A stretch of DNA of 64,000 bases from Phlebotomus papatasi (Eukaryota > Arthropoda > Insecta > Diptera > Psychodidae), in the NCBI RefSeq assembly GCF_024763615.1, contig NC_077224.1:4278001-4342000 (forward strand), given 5' to 3'. How positions within the stretch are numbered: position 1 is the stretch's first letter; each line of letters begins with the position of its first letter. Below, piece after piece: positions 55,775 to 64,000 of the stretch. A program made the translations under genes and the position numbers. The notes beneath the pieces are model-generated. The model ran no database searches, was not told the DNA's origin, and was given only the letters and a program-made list of their open reading frames with translations.

Positions 55775-56008
55775 CAGTGGACTCTCTCCCAATCGGGCAT
55801 ATGGGGCAAAATGTCATCCAAATTATCGATAGATTTGAGCGTCAAAGTCATTGTAAATTCTACAAAAAACATTCAATTATAAATTATCACGATAAAATAG
55901 GAAGAACTACAGCGAATTTGAGCAAATTAACTTCATAATTAAATATGAAAATTGTCAACAAAATTTTTCTCCCGATTGAAAAAGAGCCGATTGAGCGAGA
56001 GTTTACTG
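55775..56008. mobile_element. Pogo-like MITE
   Basis: TA-CAGTGGACTCTCTCCCAATCGG ... CCGATTGAGCGAGAGTTTACTG-TA, same interior and orientation as 50257-50490. Confidence 0.88.
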
Positions 56009-58226
56009 TATGTGAAACCGAACTTCTACTTTGGTCTGACGAATGTCATACAAATACTTATAACATGCTATCTTGCTGCGGCCGGGATGGTTCAAACTCA
56101 CAATTGTCAACTTCAATGGCGTTTTCTTATAAATTTTCAAGTGAAAAACAGTGCTTCAGAAAAATGTAAAAAATGTTGTTGTATAATGACTTTTGGCTAC
56201 AGTGGTGGTTTTATTGAGTGCATTAGGGTTCATGCTAAATGGGCCGTTTAATGTTACAGCCCTAATATTCTCAGTGAAAAATAAAGATTCAAAGGCTGCC
56301 TCAACCACATTCAAAGGCAGACCATGCAGGCTGCCTTTGAATATATCGACATCACATTTTCAAGTTCCTCACCAGGAAAAACTGAGGACTTGCGAGTCCT
56401 GAATGGGGTAAGCATAGAAGCTTAATGAACAAGAGATTTTTTTGGTGCAGTGCAAAGTAAAACTCATGTTGTAGTTTACTCTGAAAAAAATCTCAAATTT
56501 TGAACATTATTTTTCGTTCAAAGGCAGACCACTTTTCCCTAGATCCATTTTTTAAGATTTACACTTCTTACTGATAAAGTTTTTTTTTATTATTATTTTT
56601 TTTACTGAGCAATTTTAATTTTTTGCCGAACAAATTTAATTTTTCATTGTTCATTTAATTTCGCTGGTTCTTGTTTTATTTTAAAGATTTTAAATTAAAA
56701 TATTGCCTTTCTTAAATAAATTTAAGACATTTGTAATAAATGTAGAAATTTCATTATTTTACACTTGAATATTATACGTGAGTATTTTACATGAGTATTT
56801 TACGTGTAGAAAATGAAACGTAGTATGCCCACCATTGACAACACATCTAGTTGTCGAGTTTCTACCAAAAGTGGAGGAGTGTTTCGTGGAGTTGGGGTGG
56901 TTTTTCTTCTCTCGTCTAGCGAGGAAAAAGATTGACCAAGGGAAGGCCCATCAAATGGCCAGATAAATAAATTCTCCAGCCAATTGTGCAAGAAATCCTG
57001 CAGAAATCATTGGATTTACCAGTGTGCTAGTTAAAAACGGAAATTCTTTATGACGTTTCAACACTTTTTCATCTCAATCTCGGCGCTGGCTGTTGGAAGT
57101 GGCCAGGAGAAAAAAAAAGGTGAGCCCAGGTAGTGAATTAGAAGAAATATTTGACCAGAAGCCATCTCACAGGTGTGTTTGCAAGGTGAATTGGGTGAAA
57201 AATTGTGTGAAATAGCAATTGGGAGGACAGGAAAAAATCGAATAAGAAAGTGGGTGGATTTTTTTTGGGAGTGACACTTTTATCCTCCCACTTCCTATCG
57301 ATTTTCTGCCAATTTCCCTCAAACAATTGCCCAGAGGCCCCGGGATTCCTTGCCTGGGACCATGGGAATCTTTTGGGTTTAAATGAAAATGATTGTAATG
57401 TTGAATTTTGCAATATAAATCAAATGCCTGGGTGATTGACCTCAAAAGCAGCCCCTGAGGAAGTCCTTATGGCCTCCTCTGACCTCCAGCAACACCTGAT
57501 CCCTTATCCGACGAAGAAAAAAGCAAACAAACGAAAAACTTAGGCTTGTTCCATCTAATGAATCATGAAAAGAAACTCTGCTTTGCTGGAATAATTGAAA
57601 TACGAGTCACGACACAAATTTTTATCTCATTTTTTTTCTGCCTCTCGTGAGTGCTGAAAAATTAATAAAGTTCAATGGATTGATTGACCACCACCGTGTT
57701 GAAGAAGTAAAGCAAATGGATGAAATTTTATTTGATTGTTTCAAATATGAGAAACTTTCCAAAGAAACTGCTGCAAAACACCTGAAGATCCCAAAGAGGG
57801 CTACTCAGTATACACATTTTTGTACCTTTTCCTCAAAAATCTTACTTTAACTTTAGCTTTTTATGAAGTTCTGAGCCAAAAATGCCTCAAATACAATTTT
57901 ATTACACTTAAACTTGAGGGAAAATTGTCTGAGGGAAGCTAGAAGAAAGCTCCGCCCATTTTCGGAATATACGCCCCTTTAACAAGAAATTGATTAAATA
58001 AATTTAAAGTTTCTGAATAATTTTCAATGATTAAATTGTCCAAGAGGTAACACTGAGTAAATTACACCAAAAATTTTAGTTGTGATAGAGAGTTTTAATG
58101 GATTCAAAAATAGGCCACACCTACTCTGAAAAAAATAGTTTGCAAAAATTTGCTTGGATGCAAAAATTGATTAATTTTGGAGATCAGCTGTAAATTAATC
58201 GAAAAATTTGCAATTGGGTGTAAATA
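56009..58226. other. Intergenic region, no gene recognised
   Basis: Contains repeated TTCAAAGGCAGACCA fragments (56290-56340, 56516; also near 20295) and a relatively complex, non-repetitive stretch at 56800-57640 that could be an exon or promoter of a gene to the right. No frame there has family similarity. A 67-codon frame at 57647 vaguely recalls a Psq helix-turn-helix. Confidence 0.4.
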
Positions 58227-58336
58227 CAGTGGGACCTCGATAGAGTCAACTAATTATTTCCAGGCCTGTTGACTCTATTGGATTCATTGACTCTATCGGA
58301 GTGCGAAAAAATCAATTAAAATGTGAAATTTTGATA

Positions 58337-59173
58337 TAGGGTGGAGTAACCACTTATCGCCACTTTTAGGAAAAAGTGAAGTTAATTGTATTATAACTTT
58401 TGACCTCTTATTATTAGATAACTCAAATTTGATACAAAGCTACTTAGATATATTGGCTCTAGATTCGTCAAAACAATTGTCCTACAATTTAACGCGGGAG
58501 TACCTAAAAAACTGGTTTTTATTAACAATGCAAAAATAACCACTTCGTCGTCACTTTTTACCACTTTTCGCCAGTTCTGTAACCACTTCTCGCCACCCAC
58601 TTGGAAAGGTTCAAACTCGATTTTTTTGGGCAATATGCAAAGAATACATTCAGCATTTCTTTTTCCTCATGATTACTTTATTAGTACTCACATCAAATGA
58701 TTTTTCTTCACTTTTATTTGAGAAATCAAATTATTAGACTATAGCACAAAGCAAAGCTAAGGCGACAGGTGGTGAATCAATTTTAGAATATTACCACTTT
58801 CCGCCATGGCTCATTTTTACATAAAAATTATATAAAATGAAATATTAACTAACTAAATACAAATTTTATGTATTCGCCGAATGTAATTAAATGTTCAATA
58901 GGCAAATTATTGATTCAAAATCGGAAATTTTGTTCGATAAAAGTTTCATGACACTTACTATATTTGGTAAGAAATATTGGATTCGATGCACTTCCCTAAA
59001 ATATTCCTCTAAAAAATGCTCAAACATTTAAATTCAAAACAAAAAATTAGTATTTTTCGACTCTATAAATAACAGCAGTTGAGATACAAATAATTTTACG
59101 GCTAATTTATTTCATAAATAATGGAAAAATAGCGATTTCAATATACGTGGCGAGAAGTGATGATTCCACCCTA
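58337..59173. mobile_element. ~840-bp TIR element (TAGGGTGG ends)
   Basis: TAGGGTGGAGTAACCACTTA... and ...GATTCCACCCTA are 27-bp inverted repeats. GCCACTT motifs recur inside (58549, 58591, 58790). No open frame of note. Confidence 0.8.
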
Positions 59174-59624
59174 AAGGGGTATTATTTTATGTTTGTACTA
59201 GATCAGACCTGTGCTCGTTAAAAGTCGTGTAATATCGGTAATTTTGTGTTGATAATTTTAATGGAAATTACAGATAGCCATACTGCTTGTTTATTCACGG
59301 TGCCATGATAAATATTTTTGCGCCAAAAAGACATAACAGACATAAAAACTCATATTGAAAGAAATTGTCTTCTTGATATTTTTGTTGGAAGACGGATATC
59401 TGTTCACTACACATCCTTTTACTTAAATATTGCAGAAATACAAAGAAATTAAATGCAAATGTCACTTCAAATGGAAAGTTCTTAAATCGCGCGCAATTCA
59501 ACTGTGAGAGAGAAATAGAGACACAAATAACTCACTTGACAAACGTCTGGCGGCGCTGCGGTTGCAAAAAATCTCTGAAATGCAACAAAATATTTTCTTC
59601 TCTATTTTATCCTTATTAGCAGGT
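59174..59624. other. Intergenic
   Basis: No gene or structured repeat recognised. Confidence 0.5.
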
Positions 59625-60215
59625 CATGTCCCTTCTTGTAATATGTACTTTTGCATTCCTTATTAACCAAAATAGTGTTGTACAAAAGGATTTTTCTCAA
59701 ACCTATCCTGAATTTTGGGATAGCTCAAAAGAATATGAGTCTTCCAGCTCAAAATCTCATCCCAATGTTTTTATTGTAATATCGACAATTATTTACAATT
59801 AACTCAAATAGCTGTATTCAATTAAATTATAAAAAGGATTTTCTTGTGAAAATGACTTAACTCTAAGGAATTAAACAATTTTCACATTAAAAAACCTCCC
59901 ATTTTCTCAACGTGAATTTTCGCGTTCATTCATTCTACTTTGTATATTTTACTTAAAAAATTTGAAAAGAACTAAAAAAGTGAATTTTAAAAGCAAAAAG
60001 AGTTTCAAAAAATTTTTATATTTTCTTACCTAGCGCCTAAACAAAAAAAGATAATGAAGAATGGATGGATTTTTCGACTTTATTGGATCATTATTATCCT
60101 AGAAAACATTGTTTTAGAATTTTTTTCGCATATTAAAGAAAACACCGTTAGAGGGCTAAATTATAGAGCACTCGCTCTATTGTATACTAGTGTTCCGGAT
60201 TTTAATTCCTTTCAA
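59625..60215. repeat. Composite of two dispersed repeats
   Basis: 59625-59930 is the inverted partner of 23155-23445. 59930-60060 matches 2440-2575, followed by a decayed tRNA-like segment (AGAGCACTCGCTC at about 60165-60177). The junction of two families suggests a chimeric repeat. Confidence 0.75.
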
Positions 60216-60339
60216 ATCAATAAAAATCTTAGAATACAAGGAGTGATCTTAAAAAAAATATATGTATGGGTTTCCCGAGTTCGCCATAGGTTCTCAGAAA
60301 AAATATATGAGTTTCCAGCATTTCCTGGAAAAAATGCAT

Positions 60340-60870
60340 GAATTCCTTAAGTTCTATGTGAGTTTCCCATGAATTCTTTGGGTTCCCCGTAGGTTTCTCG
60401 GGTTTCCCGTGGATTCCTCGGGTTCCTCGTGAGTTCTTCAGGTTCCACGTGGGTTTCTCCGGTTCTTTGTGGGTTCCTCGTGTTCCCCATGGGTTCTTCA
60501 GGCTCTACGTTGTTTCTTCGGTTTCCTCAGGTTTCCCGTGAGTTCCTTGGGTTCCTTGACCTGAGGGTTCCTCGGGTTCTCCGTGGCTTTCTCAGATTCC
60601 CCGTAGGTACCTCGTGGGTTCCTCGTGTTCCCCGTGAGTTCTTCATGTTTCACGTGGGTTCCTCGGGTTCCTCAGGTTCCTCGTGAGTTCCTCGGGTTCC
60701 CTGACCTGAGGGTTCCTCGGGTTTCTTGTAGGTTCCTTGGGTTCCCCGTGGGTTCTTCAGGTTCCATGTGGGTTCCTCAGGTTCCTCGTGAGTTTCTCGG
60801 GTTCCCCGACGGTTCCTCAGGTTTCCTGTAAATTTCTCGGGTTACCCGTGGGTTGCTTGAATTAATTGAC
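60340..60870. repeat. Degenerate tandem array, GGGTTCCTCGTGGGTTCC unit
   Basis: About 530 bp of imperfect GGGTTCCCCGTGGGTTCCTC-like units, GC-rich against the AT-rich surroundings. The Val/Pro/Ser-rich + frames are by-products. Confidence 0.9.
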
Positions 60871-61980
60871 TTGAGTTCCCCGAAATGAGTTACCCCTTGC
60901 TCAATCAAGAAAGATTCTTAGTGATTTCTCAATTTGGTCACTTAATTTCCACAAAAAAAAAAAAACAAAATTGCTTTTTTTAGAAATCTGACTTATGAGG
61001 ATGTTTTGATTTCTCTATCAGATGTTGTGCTGTATTATTAATTGATTTTGTGTAAACAAACATGACATTTTTCTATATGAATGTATTCAATGTATTGTAC
61101 TTTTCCTATGATTGTCCCCTTGGGTGAAGAGACTCCATGGCGATTCACTGTCTCTTTGGGGCTCATTGTGCGCGGGAAGATTAGATCATTATACCTATTC
61201 GGTTTTACCGTTCACAGGTAAACACACATACAACCACATTATGTCTGTTGAAATTGTTGAAATTTCACAAATACTCTCAAAGTTGGGATATCACTTTGTG
61301 ATCGAATGTGAACACAGGTGAAGATTCTCTTGCATACATATTTTTTTTATTTTCCCCTCAACATCATTATTGACTCAATTGAATAAGAAAAGAGATGATC
61401 AGTCGGAGTTTTTATCTCTCCCACTTTTTCAGCTGCACAACCGGAAGATCTTTCGCACTTCTGGGCATGTGTTTTGTGTGATGAGGAGTGCGAAAGATTC
61501 AAGATGATGGTGATGATGTTGTGAAACAGCGGGGGAGTTAGTTTTTTTTTTAAAGAAAGAAAGAAAGAAAGATATAAGAAAAAATAGAAGATTATAGTGA
61601 AGTAAGAGAGAGAATTTATTAATATTAAAAATTAGAGGAAGACATAATTGAACACATTCCAGACTCTCATTCACAAATTACTCTACACTCTTGAATGTCT
61701 TATCGTGATATACAAATTTCATTGGCTCTCATTCAATTCAAAAAGTCTTGTGCAATATTGTGTGTAAGCAGGAGGCAGCAGAGAAAGAGAGTAAAATTTT
61801 CGAGTGGCAACTTGTAATTATTCATTTTGAGACTTGAAAGATGAGTCAAATGAAAAAAGAGATTCATACGAGGGGTTGATAAGTGCCTCTTGTAGTAAGC
61901 TATATTGAGTGCGTAATCGTCAATATCACAGGATTTTTTTTTACTAAAAAGTAATCGGCATATTGCCAAAAATTTTTCAG
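60871..61980. other. Intergenic, mostly unique sequence
   Basis: Unique-looking DNA with a short GAAA microsatellite at 61552-61571. 61110-61330 and 61430-61520 are more complex than background, but no frame or splice pattern supports a gene. Confidence 0.45.
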
Positions 61981-61989
61981 AAGCAGACA

Positions 61990-63420
61990 AATCGGTATGA
62001 TTTTTATGAACGATCGGTAAATCGGCATGATTCTTAAAGTAATCAACAGATTGTTATGATCTTTACAAAGATCTGCAAATCGGTATGATCTTGGCAGAGA
62101 ACGGTATAATATGTACAAAAGATCAGTAGATCGTCCTAATCTTGGCAGAGATCCGTAGAATCTGTGCAAAAGATCGGCAGATCGTCTTGATCTTAGCAGA
62201 GATCGGTAGAATCTGTGCAAAAGATCGGAAGATCGTACTTATGTTGGCAGAAATCGGTATAATCTGTTCAAAACATCGTCAGATCGTTCTGATTTTAGCA
62301 GAGATCGGTAGAACTTGTTCAAAAGATCAGTAGATCGTCCTGATCTTGGCAGAGATCGGTGTAATCTGTGCAAAAGATCGGCAGATCGTTCTGATTTTAG
62401 CAGAGATCGGTAGAATCTGTGCAAAATATCGGTAGACCGTCCTGATCTTGTCAGAGAACGGTAGAATCTGTGCAAAAGATCGAAAAATCGTCCTGATCTT
62501 GGCAGAGAACGGTAGAAACTGTGCAAAATATCGTCAGATCGTCTTGATCTTGGCAGAGATCGGTAGAATCTGTGCAAATGATCGATAGATTGCTTTGAGC
62601 TTGGCAGAGATCGGTAGAATTTGTGCAAAACATCCGCAGATCGTCGTGATCTTAGCAGAGATTGGTAGAATTTGTGCAAAAGTTCGGTAGATCATACTGA
62701 TCTTAGCAGGGATCGGTAAAATCTGCGAAAAAGATCGGCAGATCGTTCTGATCTTGGCAGAGAACGGTAGAATCTGTGCAAAAGATCGGAAGATCGTCCT
62801 AATCTTGACAGAGAACGGTAGAATCTGTGCAGAAGATCAGTAGATCGTCCTGATCTTGGTAGAGATCGGTAGAAACTGTGCAAAAGATTGGCAGATCGTC
62901 GTGATCTTGGCGGAAATCGGTAGAATCTGTGCAAAAGATCGATAGATTGCTCTGATCGTCGCAGCGGTAGAATCTGTGCAAAAGATCGGAAGATCGTCCT
63001 GATCTTGGTAGAGATCGGTAGAATCTGTGCAAAAGATCGTCAGATTGTTCTGATTTTAGCAGAGATCGGTAGAACTTGTGCAAAAGATCGGCAGATCGTC
63101 CTGATCTTGGCAGAGATCGATAAAATTTGTGCAAAACATCGGCAGATCGTCCTGATCTTGACAGAAATCGGTAGAATCTGTGCAAAAGATCGGTAGATTG
63201 CTCTGAGCTTGGCAGAGATTCGTAGAACTTGTGCAAAAAATCGATAGATCGTCCTGATCGTCGCAGCGGTAGAATCTGTGCAAAAGATCGGAAGAGGGTA
63301 CTGATCTTAGCAGAGATGGGTAGAATCTGTGAAAAAGATCAGTAGATCTTCATGATCTTGGCAGAGATCGGTAGAATCTGTGCAAAGGATCAAGAAATCA
63401 GCGTAATGTATGCAAAAAAT
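61990..63420. repeat. 51-bp tandem array (GATCGGTAGAATCTGTGCAA unit)
   Basis: About 28 imperfect units of 51 bp: GATCGGTAGAATCTGTGC, AAAAGATCGGCAGATCG, TCCTGATCTTGGCAGA. Because 51 is a multiple of 3, frames stay open on both strands, for example a - strand 17-residue repeat LHRFYRSLPRSGRSADL over 80-146 codons. GATC occurs several times per unit. Breaks and short units argue against coding. Confidence 0.93.
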
Positions 63421-64000
63421 GTAAGGATGGGTAAATTTGTTTATTGTTACGATATCTGAATAGTTCTACAGATCGGTTGGATCTTTACAAAAGATTAATA
63501 AATGTGCATTATCTCTGCAGAGATTGACAGATCGGCACGATCTTTGCACATATCTGGTGATACTTGCGATCTTTTCAAAGATCGACAGATCAATAAATCC
63601 TTATGGTCTTTGAAGAAATTAACAGATTGTTCAATAAAGATCCATCCAAATCGTTACGATCTTTGAACGAATCAGCAGATTGTCGCTATTTTTTCAACCG
63701 ACCGGCATAATCATTGCAAAAGATTTTTAAATCGGCACGATCTCTGTACCAATTAGTAGATCGGCACATTCTTTGTCGATTGACAAAGTGGTGCGATCGT
63801 TTCAATGATCCGTAGATCGACGTGATCTTTGAAGAAAATCAACAGATCGGCACTGGAGGAAACAGAGGGAACCATGAACAGTAGAAATAGAAGTTATCAA
63901 CCCCTCGGACTCCTATGAAATTTAGTAGATCACAGCAGTTTTCAGGTTTAAATTGACTCTTGACGTGATGGCTCTTGATGCAATATACATCTAAAAACTC
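63421..64000. repeat. Decayed extension of the GATC-rich array
   Basis: Irregular CAGATCGGCACGATCTTTG-like motifs persist to about 63860 without a fixed period, then the array gives way to non-repetitive sequence at the window end. Confidence 0.7.

Noticed and set aside
57138..57445. Coding exon on the - strand
   Set aside because: Two overlapping frames without conserved motifs; no acceptor/donor pair fits either.
57647..57850. Psq-type helix-turn-helix in a 67-codon frame
   Set aside because: The LSKETAAKHLKIPKR part is suggestive, but the rest does not align and no inverted repeats frame it.
58227..58310. Another pogo-like MITE (CAGTGGGACCTCGATAGAGTC)
   Set aside because: Only one end is visible; a matching opposite end was not found before the next element.
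62239..63236. 146-codon and 145-codon frames with a 17-residue repeat
   Set aside because: Product of a 51-bp array; both strands are open, units are broken, and there is no start or splice context.

Overview
The window looks like a stretch of AT-rich insect nuclear DNA, most likely from a dipteran. The evidence is intron-containing genes with GT-AG junctions and mostly short introns, a complete Rho-kinase gene and a PAF-acetylhydrolase alpha gene of insect type, C2H2 zinc-finger terminal exons of the kind used by insect BTB-zinc-finger loci, and a heavy load of small inverted-repeat transposons. The species cannot be fixed from the sequence alone. No bacterial-type features are present.

Genes. 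Four loci can be read with confidence or near confidence. (1) On the + strand, three zinc-finger exons (10852-10911, 11217-11428, 16322-16542) all start in the same splice phase with the bases AT. They look like alternative 3' ends of one BTB/C2H2 transcription-factor locus whose common 5' exons lie left of the window. (2) At 22047-22769 (+) there is a two-exon, three-finger C2H2 protein. (3) At 26053-26834 (+) there is a two-exon gene for the alpha subunit of brain-type PAF acetylhydrolase (224 aa), in which the catalytic Ser and His and an oxyanion Gly are all replaced. (4) On the - strand, the full rok (ROCK) coding region spans 52973 down to 33299 in 11 exons. It gives 1361 codons with every junction in phase, and it is convergent with the + strand genes. 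A weaker case is a - strand locus at 4189-4544: three tandem copies of a 78-nt exon-like unit with perfect splice sites, the last copy replaced by an exon with a stop codon and a nearby AATAAA.

Repeats fill the rest. 1-3509 is bounded by long inverted repeats. A 184-bp satellite occupies about 4.8-6.8 kb. Six degenerate short-period tandem arrays lie at 10.0-10.7, 27.6-29.0, 43.8-44.9, 45.2-45.9, 60.3-60.9 and 62.0-63.4 kb. Terminal-inverted-repeat families recur: a pogo/Tigger-like family ending in CAGTAGACTCTC with TA duplications, a family ending in TCTACACATT, a TTAA-flanked CCCTTTAA family, and a CTGAGA...TCTCAG family carrying GGTGTAAAAATATAT. A 5'-truncated jockey-type LINE sits in rok intron 6, and a broken pogo-type transposase N-terminus lies at 9.2-9.5 kb. 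Several insertions are nested and can be ordered in time.

How it fits together. The rok protein is an actomyosin regulator downstream of Rho, and PAF-AH alpha is a partner of Lis1 in dynein-related processes. The zinc-finger exons would give DNA-binding variants of one regulator. Nothing shows co-regulation of these genes; they are neighbours. The most notable observations are the multiply substituted PAF-AH active site, the in-frame tandem mini-exons next to a satellite, the phase-matched alternative zinc-finger exons, two perfect or near-perfect palindromes, and two hammerhead-like core motifs in rok intron 5.
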